A stretch of 64,000 nucleotides of DNA from Streptomyces flavofungini. GTDB lineage: Bacteria > Actinomycetota > Actinomycetes > Streptomycetales > Streptomycetaceae. The DNA lies in assembly GCF_014650815.1 (NCBI RefSeq), contig NZ_BMVR01000001.1:620001-684000 (forward strand), in the 5' to 3' direction. Positions 52,736-61,328 of this stretch are shown here, in pieces (within the stretch, counting starts at the first letter, position 1; each line of letters opens with the position of its first letter). The notes beneath the pieces are model-generated. The model was not told where the DNA came from, searched no databases, and worked only from the letters and a program-made list of their open reading frames with translations. Both the position numbers and the translations under genes were made by a program.

Positions 52736-52771
52736 GGAATTGGTCCGCATCGGGGCCCGGGAATTGGTCTG
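52736..52771. promoter_or_regulatory. Candidate MocR operator, trp/DAHP synthase spacer
   Basis: GGAATTGGTCCG (52736-52747) and GGAATTGGTCTG (52760-52771) form a direct repeat with 24-base period, centred 132 bases before trpE and about 115 before the divergent DAHP synthase start. The same pair with the same order and spacing recurs at 56636. MocR-type regulators typically bind direct repeats. Confidence 0.6.
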
Positions 52772-52885
52772 GCACGGGTGGTGAGGGCGCTGCTTGACTT
52801 TCCGGCAACAACAGAAGGCAGCCGTGGGGGCAATCCGACGGCGGTGAATTCACTGGGAGTTCGCCACGCCGGAAGGGAGTTCTCC

Positions 52886-54409
52886 ATGCCGGAAATGACC
52901 ACGGTCGACGTGCGGGTGACCGACAGCGAACTGCCCCGCCACGACCCCCTGGACCTGTACGTCCCGCTGCGTGCGGCCCTCGGTCAGGACGACGTGTTCC
53001 TGTTCGAGAGCGTCGACGGCGCCGACCAGGACCGCCGCGCGGCCGTCGTCGGCTTCGGGCGGCTCGCGGAGATCCGGGTGTACGACGGGTACGTCGACCT
53101 CGACGGCACGCCCGCCCTCGGCCGCGCGCTCGCCGGGGCGGCCCTGGCGGCCGGGCTGTGCGGGGACCACCCGCAGGAGCCGGAGCCGGGCGTGCACCGG
53201 CTCCGCCTCACCGCCCCCGACCAGGTCTGGGACTTCCTCGCCCGCGCGCAGCGCCTGTTCGCCCTGGACACCGAACTGCCCACGACGGGCTACGCGTTCG
53301 GCTTCCTGACGACGCTGGCGTACGAGACCGCCTGGCACCTGGAGGCGCTGCCCGCCCGCACCGAGCAGCCGGATGCCCCGGACATGACGCTCACGCTCTT
53401 CCGGGACACCGTCTGGTACGACCTGGCCGACGGGGCGGTGCGTCATCTGCAGGCCGCGAGCGGGGCGTTCGGGGAGGGTGACCCGACGGCGGCCCGGGAG
53501 GTGGCGTACGAGGCGGCGCTGGCGGCCGCTTCGGGCACCCGCCGGCCGGTGCCGGTCCCCGAAGCGCCCGGGCCGGAGTCCGTGCGGGACAGCGTGGACC
53601 GCGAGACGTTCCTGGGCTGGGCGAAGACGTGTCTGGAGCACATCGGGGTCGGTGACATCTACCAGATCCAGATCGGCCACCGCATCGACGTCCGCACCGA
53701 GTTGACGCCCGTCGACGTCTACCGGCGGCTGCGCGCCCGCAACCCGTCGCCGTACATGTATCTGATGCCGCGCGCGGGCCGCACGCTGATCGGGGCGAGC
53801 CCGGAGCTGTTCTTCCGGATCGAAGGCGACGAGATCGTGATGCGCCCCATCGCGGGCACCGCGCGGCGCGGCCCCGACGCGGAGGAGAACCAGCGCCGGG
53901 TCAAGGAGATGCGCGAGTCCATCAAGGAGCAGGCCGAGCACATCATGCTGGTCGACCTGTGCCGCAACGACATCGGCCGGGTGACCACGGCGAGCACCAA
54001 GCCGGTGGACCGGCTGATGGCCGTGGAGGGCTTCAGCCACGTCTTCCACCTGGTGTCGACGGTGTCGGGGCGTCTTGAGGAAGGCGTGGACGCCTGGCAG
54101 GCGGTGCGCGCGACGTTCCCCGCGGGCACCATGACCGGGGCGCCGAAGGTGCGCGCCATGGAGATCATCGACGGCCTGGAGCGGGAGCGGCGCGGTGCCT
54201 ACGCGGGCGCCGTGGGCCTGGTCGACGTGCGCGGCTGGAGCGAACTCGCGCTGTGCATCCGCACGGTCGAGCACGACGGGGACACCTACTCCACGCAGAG
54301 CTCGGCGGGGCTCGTCGCCCAGTCCGAGCCCGAGGCCGAGTGGCGCGAGACGCTGGCGAAGATGGGCGCCGCGTACTGGGCTCTGACCGGTGCGGAGCTG
54401 CTGCCGTGA
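52886..54409 (+). CDS. trpE: Anthranilate synthase component I
   Basis: A 507-residue chorismate-utilising enzyme from the ATG at 52886 (GGAAGGGAG upstream). It converts chorismate to anthranilate with ammonia from TrpG. The Trp-feedback region resembles the LLES motif as FLFESVDG near residue 36. Active-site tracts are intact: DIYQIQIGHRID near 260, GASPELFFRIEGD near 305, MRPIAGTARRG near 325, LVDLCRNDIGRV near 355, and FPAGTMTGAPKVRAMEII near 412. No Trp-rich leader peptide is seen upstream. A 118-base gap precedes trpG. Confidence 0.94.
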   Translation: MPEMTTVDVRVTDSELPRHDPLDLYVPLRAALGQDDVFLFESVDGADQDRRAAVVGFGRLAEIRVYDGYVDLDGTPALGRALAGAALAAGLCGDHPQEPEPGVHRLRLTAPDQVWDFLARAQRLFALDTELPTTGYAFGFLTTLAYETAWHLEALPARTEQPDAPDMTLTLFRDTVWYDLADGAVRHLQAASGAFGEGDPTAAREVAYEAALAAASGTRRPVPVPEAPGPESVRDSVDRETFLGWAKTCLEHIGVGDIYQIQIGHRIDVRTELTPVDVYRRLRARNPSPYMYLMPRAGRTLIGASPELFFRIEGDEIVMRPIAGTARRGPDAEENQRRVKEMRESIKEQAEHIMLVDLCRNDIGRVTTASTKPVDRLMAVEGFSHVFHLVSTVSGRLEEGVDAWQAVRATFPAGTMTGAPKVRAMEIIDGLERERRGAYAGAVGLVDVRGWSELALCIRTVEHDGDTYSTQSSAGLVAQSEPEAEWRETLAKMGAAYWALTGAELLP

Positions 54410-54527
54410 CCGGCACACCGCGGCCGTGCGGGCCGCGCGGACTCACTCCGCCGCCCGCGTCGACCGCCCCCCGCACCCCGTCCGCGTACGACACCCCCCG
54501 GCCCCGTACGAGAGAGGCATCCCGGGC

Positions 54528-55151
54528 ATGAACGTCCTGCTGATCGACGCCTACGACAGCTTCGTCCACATCATCGACCAGTACCTGCGCACGCTCGGGG
54601 CGCGCACCCGGGTGGTGCGCTCGCTGACCCGGTCCCCCGCCGACCTGGCCGCGACCGAGCCCGACGCGGTGGTGCTCGGGCCCGGTCCCGGGCATCCCGC
54701 CGCGTCCGGACACGTGGAGCTGGTACGGGAGTTCGCGGGGCGGGTACCGCTGCTCGGCGTGTGTCTGGGGCACCAGGCGATCGCGCTCGCGTACGGCGGG
54801 CGGATCGAGGTGGCCGGGCAGGTGATGCACGGTCGGACCAGCACGGTGCGGCACGACGGCGCCGGGGTCTTCCAGGGCCTCGGCCACACCCTCGAAGCCA
54901 CCCGCTACCACTCCCTGGTCGTCGCCGAACCGCTGCCCGCGCAGCTGGTGACGACGGCCACCGACCTCGACCACGGGTACGTGATGGGGCTGCGGCACCG
55001 GACCCTGCCCGTGGAGGGCGTGCAGTTCCACCCCGAGAGCATCATGACGAGCGGCGGGCTCGCGATGATGGAGAACTTCCTGGGGCGGGCCGCCACCACC
55101 GGGGCCACCGCGGCCGGTGTCGGCGCCGACGGGTTCACCGCCGCCCCCTGA
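54528..55151 (+). CDS. trpG: Anthranilate synthase component II, glutamine amidotransferase
   Basis: A 207-residue class I amidotransferase from the ATG at 54528. It opens LLIDAYDSFVHIIDQYL; the nucleophile Cys is in LLGVCLGHQAIA near residue 79; the catalytic His and Glu are in GVQFHPESIMT near 167-169. It feeds ammonia to TrpE. Same strand as trpE. Its last 17 bases overlap the convergent MocR gene stop. Could equally serve an aminodeoxychorismate-type enzyme, but the adjacent trpE and trpD favour anthranilate. Confidence 0.93.
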   Translation: MNVLLIDAYDSFVHIIDQYLRTLGARTRVVRSLTRSPADLAATEPDAVVLGPGPGHPAASGHVELVREFAGRVPLLGVCLGHQAIALAYGGRIEVAGQVMHGRTSTVRHDGAGVFQGLGHTLEATRYHSLVVAEPLPAQLVTTATDLDHGYVMGLRHRTLPVEGVQFHPESIMTSGGLAMMENFLGRAATTGATAAGVGADGFTAAP

Positions 55152-56547
55152 CCACCTCCCCGATCTCCCGTATCGCCTCCGCGACGCCCGAGCTGGGCAG
55201 GTGGGCGTGGCCGACGACCAGCGCGGGCGCCGTGGGACCCGGCCGGGCGTGGAACGCCGCGCCGCCGCGCACCAGGACGGAGCGGGCGAACGCCCCGGAC
55301 ACCACCACGGCCTCGTCCACGTGCCGGGGCAGCCGCACATACGCGTGCAGGCCCGCCTCCCGCCCGATGACCCGCGCACCGGGAAGCTGCTTCCGCACCG
55401 CCTCCTCCAGGGCCTCGCGGCGGCTGCGGGCGCGGGCGTTGAGGCGGCGCAGATGGCGGTCGAACTGGCCGCCGCGCAGGAGCTCCGCGAACGCCAGCTG
55501 GGTGAGGGTGTCCGTGCCCAGGTCCTGCCGGGCGCGCACCCTCAGCAGCCGGTCGAGCAGCGGCCGGGGCGCGGCGATCCAGCCGAGGCGCAGGCCGGGG
55601 ACGAGGGTCTTGCTGGCCGTGCCCGAGTACACGACGTGGTCGGGGGCCTCGCGCTGGAAGGCGAGCGGGCGGATGCTGCCCTGCTCGTACCAGAGTCCGC
55701 CGTCGTAGTCGTCCTCGATGACCAGGCCGCCGGTCTCGCGCGCCCAGCGGGCCAGCGCCTCCCGGCGGCTCGCGGACAGCTCGACGCCGGTGGGGAACTG
55801 GTGGGCGGGTGTGACCAGGACGGCGCGCAGGCCGGACGCGGCGAGCGCCTCGACGTCGAGGCCCTCCGCGTCCACCGGCAGCGGCACCGGGCGCAGTCCG
55901 CTGTCACGCACGAACTGCCGCTGCCCGGGGTGGCCCGGGTCCTCGATGCCGATCTCCCCGATGCCGTCCTCGGCGAGCATCGCGCACACCAGGGACAGCG
56001 TCTGGGCGAACCCGGCGACCACCATCACCTGGTCCGCCCCCGTGCGCACGCCCCGCAACCTGCCCAGGCAGTGGGCCAGTTCGACGCGCAGGGCCGGCTC
56101 GCCCGCGGGCGACGGATAACCGTGGTCGCTGGCGGCGGCGCGATCCAGGACGCGCTGGTAGCAGCTCAGCCACTCGCGGCGCGGGAACGCCGCGAACGTG
56201 TGGCTGCCGGGTCTGAGGTCCCAGCGGGCGCCGAAGGCGTGCGGGGCCGGTCCGTCGTCGAGCAGCGCGGGCACGACCTGCGGCGGCTCGGTCTCCAGAT
56301 GCGCCACCACGCGGGTGCCCGCGCCCCGCACGGCCTCCAGATAGCCCTCGGCGACGAGCTGCCCGAACGCCTCCACGACCACGCTGCGGGAGACTCCCAG
56401 GTCGTCCGCGAGGCGGCGGCTGGACGGCAGCCGCGTGCCCGGGTGCAGGATGCCCTCCGCTATCTCCTTCCTGATGAAGCCCTGTATCTGGGAGGTCAGG
56501 GACTGTTCGGATTCCCTGACGACGTCCACTGCCATGTGCAGGGCCAC
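55135..56547 (-). CDS. MocR-type regulator: GntR HTH fused to aminotransferase-like domain
   Basis: A 470-residue protein. GTG at 56547 is chosen for the GGGAGGG just upstream; the ATG at 56535 is an alternative. Residues about 12-75 are a GntR winged HTH ([19 protein letters not shown]). Residues about 115-465 are an inactive-type class I aminotransferase fold, with the PLP Lys in [17 protein letters not shown]. Proteins of this type (GabR, PdxR, TauR) sense PLP adducts of amines or amino acids. It lies between trpG and trpD, divergent from trpD, and is the best candidate to control both trp promoters. Its effector may be an amino acid related to tryptophan or anthranilate. Confidence 0.88.
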   Translation of the reverse strand: MALHMAVDVVRESEQSLTSQIQGFIRKEIAEGILHPGTRLPSSRRLADDLGVSRSVVVEAFGQLVAEGYLEAVRGAGTRVVAHLETEPPQVVPALLDDGPAPHAFGARWDLRPGSHTFAAFPRREWLSCYQRVLDRAAASDHGYPSPAGEPALRVELAHCLGRLRGVRTGADQVMVVAGFAQTLSLVCAMLAEDGIGEIGIEDPGHPGQRQFVRDSGLRPVPLPVDAEGLDVEALAASGLRAVLVTPAHQFPTGVELSASRREALARWARETGGLVIEDDYDGGLWYEQGSIRPLAFQREAPDHVVYSGTASKTLVPGLRLGWIAAPRPLLDRLLRVRARQDLGTDTLTQLAFAELLRGGQFDRHLRRLNARARSRREALEEAVRKQLPGARVIGREAGLHAYVRLPRHVDEAVVVSGAFARSVLVRGGAAFHARPGPTAPALVVGHAHLPSSGVAEAIREIGEVVRGRR

Positions 56548-56635
56548 GGCCCTCCCTTTCCCTTCGCTTCGTGAACTCCGATGTTCTCGTGAACTCCCGC
56601 GCATTTCCTAGTGATTGCCTGTCGGGGGCAGAGAA

Positions 56636-56666
56636 TGGTCCGTACGGATCCTCAAAAAGTGGTCTG
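56636..56666. promoter_or_regulatory. Candidate MocR operator, mocR-trpD spacer
   Basis: TGGTCCG (56636-56642) and TGGTCTG (56660-56666), 24 bases apart, repeat the arrangement at 52741-52771 exactly in order and spacing. The site lies about 90 bases from both the mocR and trpD starts. Confidence 0.6.
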
Positions 56667-56738
56667 GAGGACGCGTCCCGCGCTCCCCAGAATCAAAAGG
56701 ACGAGCCCTCCACCCCCTCTTCTTCGAGGAGAGTTCCC

Positions 56739-57803
56739 GTGATCGCCGAAGAGCCACAGGGCCGTACCTGGCCGGAACTTCTGAACGCACTGCTGAGCCG
56801 CAGGGATCTGTCCGCGGCCGAGACCGCCTGGGCGATGGATCAGGTGATGTCGGGCGCCGCGGGCCCCGCGCGGCTCGCGGGTCTGATGGTGGCGCTGCGC
56901 GCCAAGGGCGAGACCGCCGAGGAGATCGACGGTCTGGTCGACGCCATGTACGCGCACGCCGTGCCGTTGTCCGTGCCCGGACCCACGCTCGACATCGTCG
57001 GCACCGGTGGCGACGGGTCCCACAGCGTCAACATCTCCACGATGTCGGCTGTCGTCGCCGCCGGTGCCGGTGCGCGGGTAGTCAAGCACGGCAACCGCTC
57101 GGCGTCCTCCGCCTGCGGCTCCGCCGACGTCCTGGAGGAGCTGGGCGTGGCGCTCGACCTGCCCGCGCCGAAGATAGCGGAAGTGGCGGAGGAGGTGGGC
57201 ATCACGTTCTGCTTCGCGCCGCTGTTCCACCCGGCGATGCGGCACGCGGCCGGGCCGCGCCGCGAGTTGGGCATCCGCACGGTCTTCAACATCCTGGGCC
57301 CGCTGACGAACCCCGCCGCGCCGATGGCCCGCGCGGTGGGTGTCGCGGACGCCCGGCTCGCACCGCTGCTCGCGGCGGTCCTCGCCCGGCGGGGCGTGTC
57401 GGCGCTGGTGTTCCGGGGTGACGACGGGATGGACGAACTGACGGTCACGACCACCTCCACGGTCTGGTCGGTCTCCGGCTCCGAGGTGCGCGAGGAGTCC
57501 TTCGACCCGAGGGACATCGGCATGGCGTACGCCACCGAGGACGCGCTGCGCGGCGGTGACCGGACGCACAACGCGCGGGTGGCACGCGAGTTGGTCGCGG
57601 GGGCCCGCGGCCCGGTCCGGGACGCCGTCCTGCTCTCGGCCGCCGCGGGGCTCGCGGCCCTGGAGCCGAGCACCGCCTCCGTCACGGAGCGGATCGCCGC
57701 CGGGGTGGACCGCGCCGCCGAGGCCCTCGACTCGGGCGCCGCCGCGGCCGTGCTCGACCGGTGGGCGGCGGTCACGACGAAGCGCCGCGACACGGGGGCG
57801 TGA
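56739..57803 (+). CDS. trpD: Anthranilate phosphoribosyltransferase
   Basis: A 354-residue enzyme from the GTG at 56739 with GAGGAGAG upstream; the frame opens earlier at 56571. It joins anthranilate to PRPP. The PRPP-binding glycine motif is [17 protein letters not shown] near residue 87, followed by [18 protein letters not shown] near 115, both conserved. The second metal region is DDGMDELTV near 230. Length is normal. It is divergent from mocR. Together with TrpE and TrpG it should make phosphoribosyl anthranilate; trpC, trpF, trpA and trpB are not in the window. Confidence 0.94.
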   Translation: MIAEEPQGRTWPELLNALLSRRDLSAAETAWAMDQVMSGAAGPARLAGLMVALRAKGETAEEIDGLVDAMYAHAVPLSVPGPTLDIVGTGGDGSHSVNISTMSAVVAAGAGARVVKHGNRSASSACGSADVLEELGVALDLPAPKIAEVAEEVGITFCFAPLFHPAMRHAAGPRRELGIRTVFNILGPLTNPAAPMARAVGVADARLAPLLAAVLARRGVSALVFRGDDGMDELTVTTTSTVWSVSGSEVREESFDPRDIGMAYATEDALRGGDRTHNARVARELVAGARGPVRDAVLLSAAAGLAALEPSTASVTERIAAGVDRAAEALDSGAAAAVLDRWAAVTTKRRDTGA

Positions 57804-57970
57804 GCGGGCGGGCCGGGACGAGCGCCGCCCACGGGCCCCGGGCGACCGGGGCCTTCGCCCGTCGGGGCCGGGGCGGCGGGCGGCGTCGCGGGAGGACGGC
57901 GGGCGCGGCGTGCACACTTGAACGCGCACCTCACCCACCGCACGACCCGCACGGAACACAGGACGGCCAG

Positions 57971-58822
57971 ATGCCCCGCACGCCCCGCCCCGCCCACCTG
58001 GCCCTCACCCTCGTCACCGTCCTCGCGGTACTCACCGGCTGCGCCACCTCCGACCGGTCCACCGAGCGGAAGCCCACCGACCGCCGCACCACCACCGGGA
58101 AGACGCCCCGCCCGCCCCGCGCCGACACCCCCTTCGACTACCAACTCGGCGGCCCCTACACACCCCCGGACGGCGTCCGCGCCGTCTCCCGCGACCGCTC
58201 CGCGAGCCCCGCCCCCGGCCGCTACAACATCTGCTACGTCAACGCCTTCCAGGCCCAGCCGGGCAAGGAGGCCGCCGCCTGGTGGGACGACGAGCACCCC
58301 GACCTGATCCTGCGCGACGACGACGGCGACCCGGTGGTCGACGAGGACTGGGACGAACCGCTGCTCGACATCTCCACCGCCGCCAGGCGCACGGAGCTCC
58401 TCGGCGTCGTCGGCGACTGGATCGACGGCTGCGCGCGCTCCGGCTTCGACGCGGTCGAGCCGGACAACCTCGACTCCTACGCCCGCTCCGACGACCGGCT
58501 CGACCCGGCCGACGCGACGGCGTTCGCGCGGCTCCTGGTCCGCCGGGCGCACGACCGGGGGCTCGCCATCGCGCAGAAGAACACCGCCGAACTGCTGGGC
58601 AAGGGCATCGGGTTCGACTTCGCGGTGGTCGAGGAGTGCGGGCAGTACGACGAGTGCGAGCCGTTCTCGTCCGCGTACGACGGGAGGGTCTTCGACATCG
58701 AGTACGAGACGAAGGGGTACGACACCGCGTGCCGCCGCTGGGGCAAGGACCTCTCGATCGTCCTGCGCGACCGGGACGTGCGCCCCGCCGGGGAGAAGGG
58801 CCACGTGTACCGGCGGTGCTGA
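57971..58822 (+). CDS. Lipoprotein of the GH114-like endo-alpha-1,4-polygalactosaminidase family
   Basis: A 283-residue secreted lipoprotein from the ATG at 57971. The signal ends in VLTGCATS with the lipobox Cys near residue 23; a Pro/Thr/Arg linker follows (30-55). The barrel begins FDYQLGGPYTPPDG and has YNICYVNAFQAQPG, EPLLDIST, DAVEPDNLDSYAR and FAVVEECGQYDEC, the pattern of the GH114 family named for polygalactosaminidase. Glu and Asp in FDAVEPDN are the likely catalytic region. Members are found in exopolysaccharide-related loci; here no polysaccharide genes are near. It follows trpD by 167 bases on the same strand but probably has its own promoter. Confidence 0.82.
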   Translation: MPRTPRPAHLALTLVTVLAVLTGCATSDRSTERKPTDRRTTTGKTPRPPRADTPFDYQLGGPYTPPDGVRAVSRDRSASPAPGRYNICYVNAFQAQPGKEAAAWWDDEHPDLILRDDDGDPVVDEDWDEPLLDISTAARRTELLGVVGDWIDGCARSGFDAVEPDNLDSYARSDDRLDPADATAFARLLVRRAHDRGLAIAQKNTAELLGKGIGFDFAVVEECGQYDECEPFSSAYDGRVFDIEYETKGYDTACRRWGKDLSIVLRDRDVRPAGEKGHVYRRC

Positions 58823-59003
58823 GCCGCGCCCCGCACCGCCGGGGACGCCGGGCCACGCCCCCCGCCCCCGGCGAAGCCGCCCCGCGTCCCCCGCGTCCCC
58901 CGCTCCACCGATCCACCGCCCCCGGCATCTCCCCCGCACCGGCGAGGACGCGCCCCGCCGCCCACCGCGATACTGGCAGCCGCCTCCGCCCGGGAGCCGC
59001 CGT

Positions 59004-60425
59004 ATGCCGCGCCTCGACCTGCCCGAACCACCCGGCCCGAATGTCCCGTCCGACCGGACGCGCCGCCCCCTCCGCACGCTGATCCGGACGCGCTCGCGTG
59101 CGCTCAGCAGGCACCCGTACGTCGTGGACGCCGCCCTCGCCGCCCTCGTCCTGTTCGCCGTCTCGCTGCAGTTCGTCTTCCCCGACGAGGGCGACGACCG
59201 GCTCTCGGCGGTCGGCTTCCTGCTCGGGGCGGGAACGGCCGTGCCGCTCGCGTGGCGGCGCCGGTCGCCGATGACGGCCGTGTACCTCGTCAGCCTGTTC
59301 ACGCCCGCGATGGCGGTGTACCGGCAGCCGCCGCCGGACGTGGCGTACGGCGGGCTGGTCGCGCTGTACACGCTGGCGCTGGTCGCGCGGCCCGTGCAGC
59401 GGCGGGTGCTGCTCGGGGTGTGGCTGGTCGCGTCGACGGCGACGATGACGTTCCGGGAGCAGGCACAGCCGTTCGAGTACGCCTTCCATCTGCTCAGCTT
59501 CGTCACGGCGTACGGGTTCGGGGTGCTGGCCCGGGTGCAGCGGGCGTACACGGCGGCGCTGGAGGACCGGGCCCGGCGCCTGGAGCGGGAGCGGGCCGCC
59601 GAGACGGCACGGGCCGTCGCGCGGGAGCGGGCGCGCATCGCCCGGGACATGCACGACGTGCTCGCGCACGCCGTGAGCCTGATGGTGGTGCAGGCGGAGG
59701 CGGGGCCCGTGGTGGTGCGGGACGATCCGGCGCGGGCGATCACGGCGTTCGACGCGATCAGCGGCGCGGGGCGGGACGCGATGGCCCAGTTGCGGCGGAT
59801 CCTCGGGGTGCTGCGGGACGCGGAGGGGGCCGGGGACGGGGCCGGGGAGGGCGGGGCGGCTGGGGCTACAGGGGTGGCTGGAACTGCTGGGGGCGCTGGG
59901 GCGTCGGTGGACCGGGGGCCGCAGCCGACGCTGGCCGCCCTGCCCTCCCTGATACGGGACGTCGAACTCGCCGGGACACCGGTCGAGTCGCGGGTCACCG
60001 GGGAGCCGGTCGCGCTCCGGCCGGACGTGGAGGTCGCGGCGTACCGGGTGGCGCAGGAGGCGCTGACGAACGTACTCAAGCACGCGGGCACCGCACGCGT
60101 GACATTCCAACTAGCCTGGCTGCCAGGCGAGTTGACGCTCACGGTCACGGACGACGGGGCCCGGGCAGGTCCCAACGGCACCCCCGCGTCAAGGGCACCC
60201 TTCGGGACGGCCCCCCACAGTGGTGAACGGCCGCGCGGCCAGGGCCTCGTCGGCATCGCCGAGCGCGCCGCCGCCTGCGGCGGGACGGCGGAGTCCGGTC
60301 CCGTACCGGCCGGAGGTTTCCGTGTCGCCGTACGCCTGCCCACGGCATCCTTGACGGATGAGCATCCGCGTAGTGGTGGCCGACGACCAGGAGCTGGTCC
60401 GCAGCGGCTTCACGATGATCCTTGA
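59004..60425 (+). CDS. NarL-type sensor histidine kinase
   Basis: A 473-residue membrane kinase from the ATG at 59004 with GGGAG upstream. Four or five helices cover residues about 38-185. The dimerisation/phospho-acceptor motif of HisKA_3 is ARIARDMHDVLAHAVSLMVV near 215-234. A Gly/Ala-rich insert lies at about 275-310. The ATP-binding domain is recognised by EALTNVLKHAG and GLVGIAERAAACGG. The last 22 codons overlap the start of the regulator gene by 68 bases. Signal unknown. Confidence 0.92.
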   Translation: MPRLDLPEPPGPNVPSDRTRRPLRTLIRTRSRALSRHPYVVDAALAALVLFAVSLQFVFPDEGDDRLSAVGFLLGAGTAVPLAWRRRSPMTAVYLVSLFTPAMAVYRQPPPDVAYGGLVALYTLALVARPVQRRVLLGVWLVASTATMTFREQAQPFEYAFHLLSFVTAYGFGVLARVQRAYTAALEDRARRLERERAAETARAVARERARIARDMHDVLAHAVSLMVVQAEAGPVVVRDDPARAITAFDAISGAGRDAMAQLRRILGVLRDAEGAGDGAGEGGAAGATGVAGTAGGAGASVDRGPQPTLAALPSLIRDVELAGTPVESRVTGEPVALRPDVEVAAYRVAQEALTNVLKHAGTARVTFQLAWLPGELTLTVTDDGARAGPNGTPASRAPFGTAPHSGERPRGQGLVGIAERAAACGGTAESGPVPAGGFRVAVRLPTASLTDEHPRSGGRRPGAGPQRLHDDP

Positions 60426-61068
60426 CGCGCAGCCCGACATCGAGGTGGTGGCGGAGGCGGGCGACGGCGCGCAGGCGCTGGAGGCGGTGCGTCGGCACAC
60501 CCCGGACGTGGCCCTCCTGGACATCCGGATGCCCGTGATGGACGGCATCGAGGCGGCGCGCGCGGTGTGCGCGGAGTCGGCCTGCCGGGTGGTCATGCTG
60601 ACGACGTTCGACGTCGACGCGTATGTGTACGACGCCCTGTACGCGGGCGCGAGCGGCTTCCTGCTCAAGGACGTGCGCCGCGACGACCTGGTGCACGCGG
60701 TGCGCGTCGTCGCGGCGGGCGACTCGCTGCTCGCGCCGTCCGTGACGCGGCGCCTGGTCGCGGACTTCGTACGCCGGGGACGTACGACGCGGTCCGTGAC
60801 GGCGTCGCCCGCGCAGCGCCTCGCGGTGCTCACCGCGCGCGAGGAGGAGACGCTGCGGCTGCTGGCGCGCGGCCTGTCGAACGCGGAGATCGCGGCGTCG
60901 TTCGTGGTGAGCGAGCACACCGTGAAGACGCATGTCAGCAACGTCCTCTCGAAGTTGGCGCTGCGGGACCGGGTGCAGGCGGTGATCTGCGCGTACGAGA
61001 GCGGCCTCGTCGCACCGGGCGACACCGGGCCGGGACCGGGCACGCCGGACGACGACGGGGCGCGCTGA
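60358..61068 (+). CDS. NarL/LuxR-family response regulator
   Basis: A 236-residue regulator from the ATG at 60358, which overlaps the kinase. The receiver domain (1-120) has ADDQ, the phospho-acceptor Asp in VALLDIRMPVMDG near residue 54, and Lys in FLLKDVRRDD. The LuxR HTH (about 155-215) reads LTAREEETLRLLARGLSNAEI in part and KTHVSNVLSKL. With the kinase it forms a complete pair. The MMPL exporter 260 bases downstream on the same strand is a natural target. Confidence 0.94.
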   Translation: MSIRVVVADDQELVRSGFTMILDAQPDIEVVAEAGDGAQALEAVRRHTPDVALLDIRMPVMDGIEAARAVCAESACRVVMLTTFDVDAYVYDALYAGASGFLLKDVRRDDLVHAVRVVAAGDSLLAPSVTRRLVADFVRRGRTTRSVTASPAQRLAVLTAREEETLRLLARGLSNAEIAASFVVSEHTVKTHVSNVLSKLALRDRVQAVICAYESGLVAPGDTGPGPGTPDDDGAR

Positions 61069-61328
61069 CCGCGAAGGGCACGCGCACGCGCTGACCCCCC
61101 GCACACGGCCAAATACCCTGCGGCAGCCCCCTCCCCCGCCCGACGGAGCCCTCCCCCGCACGGGCGAGGCCCCAAGACCGCTCCGCGCGGCGATCCGTCG
61201 CGCCCGTTCCACGGCGAAGGTGTGGCCAAGGCGTTCGGGGTCGCCCGGCCCCGGACGCCCCTCCCGCCAGGGATCCGGTCCCGCCAGGGTTCCGGCCTCA
61301 CACGCCTCCAAGCTCCCGAGGAGCGGTC

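Noticed and set aside
52640..52885. Trp leader peptide or T-box before trpE
   Set aside because: No short frame with clustered Trp codons and no T-box motif found; the direct repeat explains control better.
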